Numbered from the stretch's first letter, positions 48,153 to 59,972 are shown. The stretch is DNA of 64,000 bases from Arthrobacter sp. Hiyo4 (GCA_002370555.1 AP014718.1:620001-684000); one strand, 5' to 3'. The notes: generated by a model not told the origin, from the letters alone. Numbers and translations are program-made.

Positions 48153-49699
48153 CTATATGTGGATAACCTTGCCATCTCCGTGGCCTCCTTCCACAGGATC
48201 GCCATCCTGCGTGGCCGTTGCGTCCGGGTGGTCTTCCCCCACGTGGTCATCGCCGGAGTGAGCCTCGTCGGTGGCGTCGTCCCGGACCGGCAGGCTGACC
48301 ACCAGCGTGGCCCCGCCGCCGTCGGTCTTTTCCACCCTGACGGACCCGCCGTGCGATCCCACGATGGCCGCGACAATCGCGAGCCCCAGGCCGCTGCCGC
48401 CGGTCTCACGCGTTCGGGACGTGTCCGCGCGGTAGAAACGCTCGAACACCTTGGACGCGTCCTCTTCTGAGATGCCAGGACCGTGGTCCCGGACCTCGAT
48501 CACCGCGAGCGGCTGCCCGCCGTCGGAGGTCCGGACCCCGACGGCTAGTTCGATCGGGCTGCCGTCCGGGGTGTAGCGCAAGGCGTTCCCCACGAGGTTC
48601 CCCACTACCTGCCGCAGTTTTGCTTCGTCACCGAGCACCGGCGCGGGGGCGGCCGGATCGTCACCAAGACCGGTCAGGGAGATGGGGCGCGAGCGGTCGC
48701 TTGCCTGCGTGTCCACCACCGCATCGTGGGCAATCAGCTGCAGGTCCACGGGCTTTTCCTGGAGCGGGCGCTGTTCGTCCAGGCGCGCCAGCAGGAGGAG
48801 GTCCTCCACCATGGAGCCCATCCGTTTGGCTTCGCTTTCGATCCGCCCCATGGCCGTGGCCACGTCCTCGTCGGTGGCCAGCGCGCCATGGCGGTAGAGT
48901 TCGGAGAAACCCCGGATGGTCACGAGCGGGGTACGCAGCTCGTGGGAGGCGTCGGCCGCGAACCGGCGCATTCTGCCTTCCGAGGCTGTCCGGGCGGCGA
49001 AGGCCGTCTCGATATGCGCCAGCATGGCGTTCAGTGAGCTCCCGAGCCGCCCCACTTCAGTGCCGGGATTTTCAACGTCCACACGCCGGGAAAGGTCACC
49101 CGCGGCGATGGCGGCTGCGGTCTTTTCCACCTTGGCCAGCGGACGGAATGACCGGGACACGGTCCAGCTGGCGATCAGGGAGGCCAGCAGCAGGGTAAGC
49201 AGGCCGACGCCGGTGACCACCAGGGTGGCGTGCTTGAGGACGTCATCCACGCTTTGCAGCGGCAAGCCGATGACAACGACGGCGGGACGGCCGATGTAGA
49301 GCACGGTCACCGCGACCACCCGCCAGTTCTGGCCGTCGGTGCCACTGACCTGGTACGGGCGGGTGCCCGGTTCTGGGCGTCCTCAACGGAGATGGTTGCG
49401 ATGTCGGGGTGGTCATTCGGATCGCCGCCCAACAGCTGGGGGTCTTCACCAGGGGTGTAAAGGATCAGCGAGTAGTCAGTGGGGACCATCGGGTTGGGTG
49501 CCTGCAGTTGGGTGAACGAGCGCTGCTTGCTGGCGAGGTCGACGGCGGCGTACAGCTTGTCATCCACCTGTCCCTGGAGGTAGCTGTGCAGCAGCGTGAG
49601 GGTGCCGGCGCCGGTTGAGGTCAGCGCGACAATCAGCAGTGCCATGATCATGGCCACCAGCTGGGACCTCAGCGAGGCCGATTTCCACCGCTGCAGCAA
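48153..49699 (-). CDS. sensor histidine kinase (HAMP type), frame broken once
   Basis: Two membrane segments (residues about 14-38 and 150-175) enclose an extracellular sensor of about 110 residues. A HAMP domain follows (VSRSFRPLAKVEKTAAAIAAGDLSRRV), then the H-box FAADASHELRTPLVTIRGFSEL with the phospho-His, N-box GNALRYTPDG, and DHGPGIS / GGSGLGLAI ATP-lid motifs. The C-terminus is an acidic, His-rich tail. TTG start at 49699, two bases after the response regulator stop. One C is missing at about 49366. About 515 residues. Resembles the TcrY/MprB group. Confidence 0.87.
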
Positions 49700-49701
49700 G
49701 G

Positions 49702-50412
49702 TCAGCGCTTCTCTGCCGTCCGGAGCACGTAGCCCACTCCGCGTTTGGTCTGGATCAGTGCCGGTGCGTCCGGATCAATGTCCACCTTGCGCCGGAGGTA
49801 GGAGATGTAGGACTCCACGATCGAGGCGTCGCCGTTGAAGTTGTACTCCCAGACGTGGTCAAGGATCTGCGATTTCGACAGCACCCGGTTGGGGTTCAGC
49901 ATGAGGTACCGGAGGAGCTTGAATTCCGTGGGGGATAGTTCGATCACGGTGCCGCCGCGGCGCACTTCGTGGGCGTCGTCGTCGAGCTCCAGATCGTCCA
50001 CCCGGATCACGGCGTCGTCGTCGAGCAGGGGCTGCGTTCGGCGCAGGACCGCGCGGATGCGGGCCACCACCTCGTCCAGGCTGAACGGCTTGGTGACGTA
50101 GTCATCCCCGCCTACTGTGAGGCCGGTGACCTTGTCCTCCGTGTCGTCCTTGGCAGTCAGGAACAGTACGGGGAAATGCTTACCTGAAGCCCGGAGCTTG
50201 CGGGTGACGGTGAAGCCGTCCATGTCCGGCAGCATCACGTCCAGCACCGCCAGATCGGGCACGTGGAGCTCGGCTGCGGCCAGCGCGTCACGGCCGTTCG
50301 CGGCAGAGACCACCTCGAAGCCCGCGAAGCGGAGCGAGGTGGACAGCAGCTCGCGGATGTTGGGTTCGTCATCAACAACTAGCAGCTTGGCTTCTGGGCC
50401 GGTCTTCTTCAT
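49702..50412 (-). CDS. OmpR-family response regulator
   Basis: 236 residues from ATG 50412 (MKKTGPEAKLL); a longer in-frame start at 50469 is less likely. Receiver domain with VVDDEPN, phospho-acceptor Asp in LAVLDVMLPDMDG and conserved Lys in VTKPF; C-terminal winged helix with PTEFKLLRYLMLNPNRVLSKSQIL and RRKVD...RGVGYVLR. Pairs with the kinase immediately downstream. Target genes unknown. Confidence 0.92.
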   Translation of the reverse strand: MKKTGPEAKLLVVDDEPNIRELLSTSLRFAGFEVVSAANGRDALAAAELHVPDLAVLDVMLPDMDGFTVTRKLRASGKHFPVLFLTAKDDTEDKVTGLTVGGDDYVTKPFSLDEVVARIRAVLRRTQPLLDDDAVIRVDDLELDDDAHEVRRGGTVIELSPTEFKLLRYLMLNPNRVLSKSQILDHVWEYNFNGDASIVESYISYLRRKVDIDPDAPALIQTKRGVGYVLRTAEKR

Positions 50413-50526
50413 GCTCCCATCATGCTCCCATAAACTGTGAGTTTTCTGGATGGATGGTGGGTGTTCCATGGGGAGCCCGCCCGTGGCACGGCCATCCCAT
50501 CGCCGGACAGGAACACCGGGTGGCCG

Positions 50527-52170
50527 CTAGGCGGCGCCGACATCCTTGGCGTCCATGATCCGGTAGGCATAGCCCTGCTCTGCCAGGAAGCGCTGCCGCT
50601 TGGCCGCGAAATCCTGGTCCAGGGTGTCCCGGGCTACCAGCGAGTAGAACCGGGCCGCCCGGCCGTCCTTCTTGGGCCGCAGCAACCGGCCCAGCCGCTG
50701 CGCTTCCTCCTGCCGCGACCCAAAGGAACCGGAGACCTGGATGGCCACCGAGGCCTCCGGCAGGTCGATGGAGAAGTTGGCCACCTTGGAAACCACCAGC
50801 GTGTTCACGTCGCCGGCCCGGAAGGCATCGAAGAGCTTCTGCCGTTCCTTGACGGAGGTGTCGCCCTTGATGACCGGAGCCTGCAGGCGCTCGCCGATCT
50901 CGTCCAGCTGGTCAATGTATTGCCCGATCACCAGCAGCTGCTCTCCGTGGTGCCGGGCCACCAGCTGTTCCACGATGAGGGTCTTGGACTCGGACGTGGC
51001 GCACAGCCGGTACTTGTCCGCGTCCTCGGCCATGGCATAGGCCACGCGTTCGTCCCGGGGCAGGTCAATGCGGACCTCCACACAGTCCGCGGGGGCGATG
51101 TAACCCTGGGCTTCGATGTCCTTCCAGGGCGCGTCGTACCGTTTGGGCCCGATGAGGCTGAAGACTTCGCCTTCGCGGCCGTCCTCGCGGACCAGGGTGG
51201 CGGTGAGGCCCAGCCGGCGGCGGGCCTGCAGGTCCGCCGTCATCCGGAAGATCGGCGCCGGCAGGAGGTGCACTTCGTCATAGATGATCAGGCCCCAGTC
51301 ATGGCCATCCAGCAGCTCCAGGTGCGCGTAGAGGCCGCCGCGTTTGGTGGTGAGGACCTGGTACGTGGCGATGGTGACCGGACGGACCTCTTTGACGGCG
51401 CCCGAGTACTCGCCGATTTCGTCCTCCGTCAGGGACGTCCGCTTGAGCAGCTCGTCCTTCCACTGCCGGGCTGCCACCGTGTTGGTCACCAGGATGAGCG
51501 TTGTGGTGGAGCTCGTGGCCATGGCCGCGGCACCCACCAGCGTCTTCCCGGCCCCGCAGGGCAGCACCACCACGCCGCTGCCGCCGGCCCAGAAATTCTC
51601 GGTGGCGAGCTGCTGGTACGGGCGGAGCTTCCAGCCGTTCTCGTTCAGGGCGATCAGGTGGGGTGTGCCGTCCACGTAGCCGGCCAGGTCCTCCGCCGGC
51701 CACCCGATTTTCAGGAGCAGCTGCTTAAGCTGGCCGCGCTGCGAGGAATGGACCACAATGGTTTCGCCGTCGATCCGGGGGCCAAGCAGCGGCTGGATCT
51801 TTTTGGCCCGGATGACCTCCTCCAACACCGGGTAGTCGTCCGTGCGCATCACCAGGCCGTGCTGCGGGTCCTTCTCCAGCCGCAGCCGCCCGTAGCGGGA
51901 CATGGTTTCTTCGACGTCGATCAGCAGCGAATGCGGAACCGGGAACCGCGAGTATTTGAGCAGGGTGTCCAGGACCTTTTCCGCGTCCAGGCCGGCGGCG
52001 CGTGCGTTCCACAGGCCCAGGGGCGTCAGGCGGTAGCTGTGCATGTGCTCGGGGGCACGTTCCAGTTCGGCGAACGGGGCGATGGCGTGGCGCGCCTCGG
52101 TGGCCAGTTCGTGGTCCACTTCGAGCAGGATGGTTTTGTCACTTTGGACGATCAGCGGGCCGTCGTTCAC
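50527..52170 (-). CDS. XPB/Rad25-like DEAH helicase
   Basis: 547 residues from GTG 52170. An N-terminal damage-recognition-like domain (residues about 60-170) precedes the helicase core: LRPYQQLATENFW (Q-motif-like), PCGAGKTLVGA (Walker A), LVTNTVAARQW, IIYDEVHLLPA (DEVH box), LGLTATLVRED, and the second RecA lobe with VSKVANFSIDLPEASVAIQVSGSFGSRQEEAQRLGRLLRP. Bacterial XPB homologues unwind DNA and are linked to repair; the exact role here is unproven. It follows the helicase-associated gene by 13 bases on the same strand. Confidence 0.92.
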   Translation of the reverse strand: MNDGPLIVQSDKTILLEVDHELATEARHAIAPFAELERAPEHMHSYRLTPLGLWNARAAGLDAEKVLDTLLKYSRFPVPHSLLIDVEETMSRYGRLRLEKDPQHGLVMRTDDYPVLEEVIRAKKIQPLLGPRIDGETIVVHSSQRGQLKQLLLKIGWPAEDLAGYVDGTPHLIALNENGWKLRPYQQLATENFWAGGSGVVVLPCGAGKTLVGAAAMATSSTTTLILVTNTVAARQWKDELLKRTSLTEDEIGEYSGAVKEVRPVTIATYQVLTTKRGGLYAHLELLDGHDWGLIIYDEVHLLPAPIFRMTADLQARRRLGLTATLVREDGREGEVFSLIGPKRYDAPWKDIEAQGYIAPADCVEVRIDLPRDERVAYAMAEDADKYRLCATSESKTLIVEQLVARHHGEQLLVIGQYIDQLDEIGERLQAPVIKGDTSVKERQKLFDAFRAGDVNTLVVSKVANFSIDLPEASVAIQVSGSFGSRQEEAQRLGRLLRPKKDGRAARFYSLVARDTLDQDFAAKRQRFLAEQGYAYRIMDAKDVGAA

Positions 52171-52183
52171 GTGCGGAAGTCCT

Positions 52184-54670
52184 TCACTGGCGCAGTTCTT
52201 CTGCGGCCTCAATGTCGATAATGCGGTGGATGGAGAGCACACGCTCGGTTTCCTTGGCAGGATCAAAGACCCTGACGCGTCCGCCGTTTACGGAAATGGG
52301 AACAACTGTCTCCAGGCAGGAATTCCCCTGGCTGTCCACCACGTTCATGCTCACGCGCTGCTTGAGCCGGATAGCCCGCTGCAGTGTCTCCAGCCCAAGC
52401 TGGGTGGCAGCTTCGCCGGAGCTGGCCACGGGGCCTGTGTGGTTACTGGAGGCTTCAGCCCGCCTGTTCCGCAGGACGGCCAGCTGCGCGGCGACGTCGT
52501 CCGCGGCGGGTGCGGTCCGCGGCGCCGTGTAGACGGGGCGCGCGCTGCCGGGAACATGGTTAGTGCGGCGGAGCCGGACCACTCCGGGCTCGGCCTGGTC
52601 CACCGACGGCGAGAGGCCCAGCCCGCGCAGGACCTGGGCTGTTTCCCGCGGCGGAGCGGTGGAGATCAGTACCGTCGGCGCAATGCGGGCCAGCCCCAGG
52701 CCGGCCGCTTTGGACTCCGCCGCCAGCTCCAGCACCGTTGCCTCATCATCGCTTTGGATAAAGCTGGCGGCCATTCCCACCCGGAGCCGACTGTGCCGGG
52801 ACGCGGTGTCCTCCACCAGGTATTCCAAGGGTTGGGGCACGGCCGTGGCCGAATGCTCACGCAGGAACTCCAGCAGGCTCGAGGCGTCATGCCCGGCATC
52901 CAGCGCCCGCCGGACCGAGTTGGCGGAGAACCGGTAGATAGTAGCGGGCCCGTGCCCCTCGGCGTCGGCCATCACCAGTAGCTTTTCGGCCAGCTCCGGA
53001 GCCAGGTAGCCCGGGGCAACTGCGGTCAGGTCCGCCTGAAGCAGGACGTGGTTCAGTGCCGCAGGCAGATGCTCGCCCAGGATGCCCAAGGCTTCGTGCG
53101 GGTTGTCTTCGGCAATGGCGCTGCCCAGCTGGCTCAACGCACCGGAGCCGATCAGTCCGAGCAGCTCCGCTTCCGCGAGCACGCCCCGATCAGGGAACTG
53201 AACCGGCGGGCCATCCGCGGCTGCGTCCATTCAGCCCGCTGGAGGACGGCCGCAGCATCCAGGACCGGTGCCGTGCCGTCCGCAGCGGCGGCCTCCTGGG
53301 TGAGTTCCTCCAGGATTTCCAGGATCCGCTTCCTGACCACCGGCGCGTCCGGCCGCTGCGCCTCTGCCGAAAGGGCATTGACGGTGTTCCCGGCCAGGGC
53401 ACGGTGCGCGGCGGGAACGCCGCCGGGGCCGTTAGCGGGCTGACCCACAAGTGAAGGCACACGCTCGCTCGCGAGCCAGGCATTGACCAGCCACAGCCAC
53501 TGCTCCTGGCGGGGGAGGGCCAGCCACTCCAGCTGCGGGGGCTGCACCCAGGAGGACGAGTCCACATCAAGGCGCAACAAGCCGGCAAGCGCGCTGACCT
53601 CCAGCAGCAGGCCCGCCCGGTGCTGGTCGATGCGCAGTGTCTCTGCCAGCCGCTTCATTTCCCGGACTCCTACGCCGCCGCTGCGCAGCGTGGCCAGCGG
53701 CTGTTCGCGGACAGCGTGGAGGAGGTCACCCACCAGCCGGAGGGTTTCGGCGATGGCGCCCAGCGCCGCATTCCGGCGAAGCGCAGCGGTGGTGCTGCCC
53801 AGCTCCGGAACCGGCGGGGACAGGGAGAAGTCATTGATGATGGCGCCGCCACGTAGCGACAGCCCCACGCTATGCGGCAATTCCACGTGCGCGGCGTCCA
53901 GGGGACCAGCAGGCCCGGGCCAGGAGCCAGTCAACGGGCCCGACGTCGGCGCCCTGGTTCGAGACCGACGCTTTCCGTTGCGCCTGGGGGACGGCACCCA
54001 TGGCCCAGTTGCGGAATTTGGCGAGCAGCGCCGTCGTGCGTTCCGGGGCTCCGGCCAAAGCCTCGCCGAGTGCCTCGGGCGAGGATGTCCAATGCTGCAG
54101 CGCTAGGGCTGCCTCCATGGGGGTGGTGGCGTTCTGGATGGAGACGCCGCTGCGGCGCAGCTCGGCAACGAGCTGGACTGCCCGCTGGGCAAACGCGGGC
54201 TGGAGCCTGACCAGCTCGGTGTAGCTGCGCCCCAGCCCCGCGGGATAGATTCCCACCACGTCCTTGAGGCTTCCCACCGGCAGGTAGTAGCGCTGGCGGT
54301 GGCCCGAAACCGCCGTTCCATGCGGCGGCTCTGCCCGGTGCACCAAAGCCAGTTCCTGGAGCGAGGCCAGGATGCGTTCCAGCGCCGCCACCGTGGACCC
54401 TGCAATGAGTTTCCGGACGCCCGCCGCCGAGGCGCTGTGTTCGGTGTCCGTGTTGGTACACAGATGCAGCGTTTCCAGCACCTGCATCTGTGGCCTGTTA
54501 AGCCGCTCGAGCGCGCGCTGGACGCTGACCCGCGCACTTGCCCGGGCGGCCAGGGCGGAAAAGTCAGGGACGGCGGGTGCCATAAGGTCCGGCCGCGCTG
54601 CAAAGAGCGCCCGCAACGAGTCATCGCTGCGTGCTTCGAGTTCTTTGCTGAGCGCGCGGATAAGGGACAT
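52184..54670 (-). CDS. helicase-associated protein next to XPB, frame broken
   Basis: About 830 residues after repair. Start ATG 54670 (MSLIRALSKELEARSDDSLRALFAARPDL). The N-terminal part looks like winged-helix repeats (RPQMQVLETLHLC, AGVRKLIAGSTVAALERILASLQELALVHR); the C-terminal part (FRVGMAASFIQSDDEATVLELAAES then TVLISTAPPRETAQVLRGLGLSP) fits the XPB/Ssl2-like helicase-associated domain, with no Walker motifs. Two bases are missing at about 53912-53924 and one at about 53195. Gene order with the XPB-like helicase implies that the two proteins act together. Confidence 0.77.
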
Positions 54671-54680
54671 CAGTCCAACG

Positions 54681-54914
54681 TTACCGCCCGCCGGACTTTC
54701 CTGCCCGGCGCCGGCCCGCCACGCTGTCCAGCACCAGGAAAAGCATCAGCAGGAACGCCACCGGCAACCCGTACAGGGCAGTGGCTGTGACCCAGACCGG
54801 AGCGGCGGAGCCTGCGAAGGCCAGTGCCATGACGGCTCCCACCGCCACTAGGGAAAGCATGGCAACAACCGCTGCGCAGATCATCAGTGGGCGCCGGTAT
54901 CGCGAGGGTGTCAT
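54681..54914 (-). CDS. small two-helix membrane protein
   Basis: 77 residues from ATG 54914 (MTPSRYRRP). Two hydrophobic segments (LMICAAVVAMLSLVAVGAVMALAFAG and TALYGLPVAFLLMLFLVLD) with basic ends. It lies 10 bases upstream of the helicase-associated gene and is probably cotranscribed. No family recognised. A longer start at 54980 would add a Cys-rich stretch with no sign of being real. Confidence 0.6.
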   Translation of the reverse strand: MTPSRYRRPLMICAAVVAMLSLVAVGAVMALAFAGSAAPVWVTATALYGLPVAFLLMLFLVLDSVAGRRRAGKSGGR

Positions 54915-55160
54915 GCAGGCAACGCTAACAGCCGGGCGGCCGGTGGTAGTGCCACAGGCCGCCGTGAGCGGCGGGCACACAGCCGCAAGCAGGCGGCAGG
55001 ACGAAGGGTGCGCGAAAGCAGGATTCCGGCCCCCGGCAGGATAACCTTGAAGAACAGACCAACACGGTCCGTCGCTGTCATACCCTGAACCCGCACATCA
55101 GTACGGATGCGGTGACTGCCGGCCGTGTCAGAAGACGTCAGAACGAAGAAGGTTGATTAC

Positions 55161-55544
55161 GTGCCTACCGGCAAGGTCAAGTGGTATGACAAGGAAAAAG
55201 GTTTCGGATTCCTCGCAGGCGAGGACGGCCAGGAAGTCTTCCTGCCCAAATCATCGCTGCCCGAAGGCATCACTGAGCTGAAGGCCGGCACCCGGGTTGA
55301 GTTCGGCGTTGCCGACGGCCGCAAGGGTGCCCAGGCCCTGGGCCTGCGCGTCCTGGACAAGACGCCGTCCATCGCCAAGGCCAAGCGGCCCAGCGCGAAG
55401 GATCTCGCGCCGCTCGTCCAGGACCTGGTCAGCGTCCTGGACAACCTCTCCGGCACACTGTCCGCGGGCAAGTACCCGGAAGGCAACAAGGGCAAGGCCA
55501 TCGCGGCTGCCCTGCGTAAGGTTGCCGACGAGCTGGACGTTTAG
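55161..55544 (+). CDS. divergent cold-shock-domain protein with C-terminal helix region
   Basis: 127 residues from GTG 55161 with GAAGG upstream. The N-terminal cold-shock domain has RNP1 KGFGFL but RNP2 reads VFLPKSSL, lacking the usual His of VFVHxSA. Residues 75-127 (AKRPSAKDLAPLVQDLVSVLDNLSGTL...) form an extra helical segment not found in CspA. Binds nucleic acid by fold; specific role unknown. Nine bases before the DUF3027 gene, likely one operon. Confidence 0.8.
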   Translation: MPTGKVKWYDKEKGFGFLAGEDGQEVFLPKSSLPEGITELKAGTRVEFGVADGRKGAQALGLRVLDKTPSIAKAKRPSAKDLAPLVQDLVSVLDNLSGTLSAGKYPEGNKGKAIAAALRKVADELDV

Positions 55545-55553
55545 GTCTTGGCC

Positions 55554-56107
55554 ATGAACGCGGAAGCTGAACAGCCGGACACCAAGGCAACGGAGACGGC
55601 TGGCCCAAAGCCGAGGCCACGCGCCGAGCCGGCGTGCCCGTGTGGCGTACCGGGAAGCCGGATGCCTTCCTCGCTGCCGCTGTTGGCGAGGCGCGGACCG
55701 CCATCGAAGGCATCGCGGCGGCGTCGGACATCGGTGCGCACCTGGCGGCCAAGAGCGAGGGCGACCGCCTGGTCACCCACCTCTTCGAATCGAAAATGGC
55801 CGGCTACCACGGCTGGCACTGGTACGCGGTCCTGACCAGGAACTCACGCTCCAAGGTGGTCACGGTCAGCGAGCTTGGCCTCCTGCCGGGCGAGGAGTCC
55901 ATCCTCTCCCCGGAGTGGGTGCCGTGGGCCGAGCGCGTCCGCCCCGAGGACGCGCAGGCGGCAGAGGAAGAGGAACCGCGCGCTGCCGAGGCTGTTGCTG
56001 CGGAGCCGGACGCTTCGCAGACCGGTGCCCCCGGGCCCGAGGATGAGGACGACGAGGAATCCTTCGAGGAATCCGACGACGACGACCCCGCCGGCGAGGC
56101 TGACTAA
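55554..56107 (+). CDS. DUF3027 family protein, frame broken once
   Basis: Start ATG 55554. A Pro/Glu-rich N-terminus is followed after a frame break at about 55632 by PVWRTGKPDAFLAAAVGEARTAIEGIA, GDRLVTHLFESKMAGYHGWHWYAVL and LLPGEESILSPEWVPWAERVRPED, the DUF3027 core. The last 50 residues are almost wholly Glu/Asp/Ala. About 185 residues. Function unknown; it is paired with the cold-shock-domain gene, an order also common in relatives. The missing base lies in a short run (two or three bases). Confidence 0.78.
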
Positions 56108-56152
56108 GCAGTTGCCAATGCGCAGGGTTAAGAACCAAGAAGGCCGGCACTG

Positions 56153-57484
56153 ATGTCCACCTTCAAATCCCTGCACATCCTCAACTACCGGATCTGGTTC
56201 CTCGGCGCGCTGGTTTCCAACATCGGAACCTGGATGCAGCGGACGGCCCAGGACTGGCTGGTCTTTGACCACCTCACCGAACACGACGCCGGGGCCATGG
56301 GCCTCACCATGGCGCTGCAGCTGGGGCCGCAGCTCTTCCTGGCGCCGGTCGCCGGCCTCGTGGCGGACCGGTACAGCCGCCGGCAGCTGCTCATCATCAC
56401 CCAGTCAATGATGGCCCTCCTGAGCACCGGCCTGGGCATCCTCGTGGTGCTCGGCGCCGGCCAGCTGTGGCACGTGTACGGCTTCGCCCTGCTGCTGGGC
56501 ATGGTCTCCGCCCTCGATGCCCCGGTGCGGCAGACCTTTGTTTCTGAACTGGTGCGGGACGACTACCTGCCCAACGCCGTGGCCCTGAACAGCGCCTCGT
56601 TCAATGTCGCCCGGATGATCGGGCCCGCCGTGGCTGGCGTCCTCACCGTGGCGGTGGGTCCCGGTTGGGTGTTCCTGATCAACACGTGCACGTTCCTGGC
56701 CATGCTCCTGAGCCTGTGGAAGATTCCGACGGCGTCCTTGCGGCAGCTTCCCCGGGCGGCTCCGGGCAAGGGCCGGATCCGGGAAGGGCTGCGCTATGTG
56801 CGGTTCCGGCCGGACATTGTGGTGGTCCTGGTGGCCGTGTTCATCGTGGGAACACTCGGACTTAACTTCGTGCTGTTCATCGCCGCGATGGTGGGCACGG
56901 AATTCGGGCTGGACGCCAGCGCGTTCGGGCTCATGAATTCCATCATGGCCATCGGTTCCGTGGCAGGCGCGCTGCTCTCCGCCGGCCGCGGCAAGCCCCG
57001 TTTGCGGATGATCTTCGGCGCGGCGGCTGCCTTTGGGTGACCTCGGGACTGGCCGCGCTTGCCCGGACTACTTCTGGTTCGGCGTGGCGCTGGTGCCGGT
57101 GGGCCTGTTCGCAATCACCATGATGACCAGTGCCAACGGCTACGTCCAGACCACCACCGATCCCGTGATGCGGGGCAGGGTCATGGCCCTGTACATGGCC
57201 ATCTTTATGGGCGGCACACCCATCGGCGCCCCGTTGGTGGGATGGGTGGCCAACGTCGCCGGCCCCGGTGGTCGCTTTCCGTTGCGGCCGCCTCCGGGAT
57301 CAGCGCCGCGGTGATCGGAATGATCTGGATCATCCGCGCCCAGCGGCTCCGGCTCACTTTCAACCGGCGCGCCCGCGGCCTGCGCTACTTCGGCGTCGTC
57401 TCCCATCTGCGCGTCCAACAACCGGGGGACAACGCAAACGGCGCCGCCCGGGACGAAAACCCGGACGACGCCGTCGGACGCTGA
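56153..57484 (+). CDS. MFS transporter (EntS-like exporter group), frame broken
   Basis: Twelve-helix membrane carrier. Start ATG 56153 (MSTFKSLHILNYRIWFLGALVSNIGTW), with WMQRTAQDWLVF, the loop-2 motif AGLVADRYSRRQLLI and APVRQTFVSELVRDDYLPNAVALNSASFNVARMIGPAVAG, which place it in the DHA3-type group. Bases are missing at about 57037, 57062 and 57265; the joined protein is about 445 residues with a hydrophilic tail. Substrate unknown. Follows DUF3027 by 45 bases. Confidence 0.82.
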
Positions 57485-57495
57485 CGCGGGAGGAT

Positions 57496-58805
<1,310 letters not shown>

Positions 58806-58811
58806 TCAAAA

Positions 58812-58822
58812 TAGGCTAAGCT
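58812..58822. promoter_or_regulatory. iron-box-like half element upstream of ideR
   Basis: TAGGCTAAGCT matches TAGGCTAACCT of the DtxR/IdeR consensus at 10 of 11 positions, about 80 bases upstream of the ideR start in an A/T-rich stretch. It may give autoregulation, or be a chance match. Confidence 0.4.
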
Positions 58823-58900
58823 TTTTAGCGGACCTCGCCGCTGAGCGGGACGCGATACGGTGGGACAACGCAAGGTACTGCGCTCGAGGAGCTGAGCTGG

Positions 58901-59596
58901 ATGACGGATCTGATCGATACTACGGAGATGTATCTTCGGACCATTTTGGAGCTTGAAGAAGAGAACATCGTTGCTCTTCGCGCACGCATCGCCGAACGGC
59001 TGCGGCACTCCGGACCCACGGTGTCCCAAACCATCGGCCGAATGGAACGCGACGGACTGGTAGTGGTCTCCGGAGACCGCCACTTGGAGCTCACGGAAGC
59101 CGGACGGAAACGCGCTACGGAAGTGATGCGCAAGCACAGGCTCGCGGAACGGCTCCTGGCGGATGTGATTGGCCTGGACTGGGCCTACGTCCACGATGAA
59201 GCGTGCCGCTGGGAGCATGTGATGAGCGAACGCGTAGAGCAGCGCATCTACGAATTGCTCAACCACCCCACCGAGTCTCCGTACGGCAACCCTATCCCCG
59301 GGCTGGCCGCCCTGGGCGGGCCGGCGCCCACGCTCCCTGACGCCGGTGTGATTAATCTCCTCGATGCCATGCAGGGCTACGGGCCGGCGTCGAACGTGAC
59401 CGTGAGCCGGCTGGCTGAGCCCATCCAGGTGGAACCTGAGCTGCTGGTCCAGCTGGATGAAGGCGGGATCAGGCCCGGTGCCACGGTGTCCCTGGAGCGC
59501 GTAGGCGAGTACATTTCCGTGCGCGTGCCAGGAATCGAAGGGGCGCTCGAGTTGCCCCCGGAAGTGGCATCCCACGTTTTCGTTTCCGTCAGCTGA
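58901..59596 (+). CDS. ideR: iron-dependent regulator IdeR/DtxR
   Basis: 231 residues from ATG 58901. Winged-helix domain MTDLIDTTEMYLRTILELEEE...SGPTVSQTIGRMERDGLVVV. Metal ligands fall exactly at the DtxR positions: Met10, His79, Glu83, His98, Cys102, Glu105 and His106. A C-terminal SH3-like domain follows (ELLVQLDEGGIRPGATVSL...ELPPEVASHVFVSV). Holo-repressor of iron uptake genes; the siderophore-interacting gene at 38871 carries a candidate target box. Confidence 0.95.
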   Translation: MTDLIDTTEMYLRTILELEEENIVALRARIAERLRHSGPTVSQTIGRMERDGLVVVSGDRHLELTEAGRKRATEVMRKHRLAERLLADVIGLDWAYVHDEACRWEHVMSERVEQRIYELLNHPTESPYGNPIPGLAALGGPAPTLPDAGVINLLDAMQGYGPASNVTVSRLAEPIQVEPELLVQLDEGGIRPGATVSLERVGEYISVRVPGIEGALELPPEVASHVFVSVS

Positions 59597-59665
59597 CGGG
59601 AAGGCGGTTCGCCGCGTGGGGCGCGCCGTAGTGCAGGGACGAGCCGTTCCGCAAAGATAACGGAA

Positions 59666-59695
59666 TTGTTACTGTCCACGTTAATCACCTATAGT
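59666..59695 (+). promoter_or_regulatory. promoter of the M23 riboswitch transcript
   Basis: TTGTTA (59666-59671), 18-base spacer, TATAGT (59690-59695), placing the transcript start near 59702, just ahead of the aptamer. Confidence 0.6.
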
Positions 59696-59724
59696 TTGAA
59701 ACTCAGCGTCGATATAAAAGCGTT

Positions 59725-59966
59725 ACCTGATCCGGAGCCGAGCTCTGCCAGCGGATCAGGTGCATCAGTCACCAACTGGCAGAGGCGGGGGAACCACAAC
59801 CGGCAGTCGTAAGGCTGCCTTGGGGTTAAGTCCGTCAGCAGCAAGCCTCTTCCAGCGAAGGATCCTCACGGGATATTTCTGCGCCAAGTGCTTGTCACGG
59901 CGGACCGGGTCTTTGAACTCTCTGACCCGAATCCGACAGCTAACTTCGCAGGCTACCCAGAGAGGA
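59725..59966 (+). promoter_or_regulatory. c-di-AMP (ydaO-yuaA) riboswitch 1
   Basis: Contains the aptamer landmarks in order: CTCTGCCAG / CTGGCAGAG helix, GGCGGGGGAACCA, GGGGTTAAG, and the 3' part CGAATCCGACAGCTAACTTCG then AGAGAGGAAC. These fit the actinobacterial form of the class that senses cyclic di-AMP and usually lowers expression of wall-lytic genes. It ends seven bases before the M23 peptidase start, overlapping its ribosome site. An extra 9-base hairpin CCTGATCCG / CGGATCAGG sits at its 5' edge. Confidence 0.92.
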
Positions 59967-59972
59967 ACATTC

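Noticed and set aside
50437..52221. Plus-strand ORF of 594 codons opposite the XPB-like helicase
   Set aside because: Shadow frame; the minus strand has all helicase motifs and the plus frame has none.
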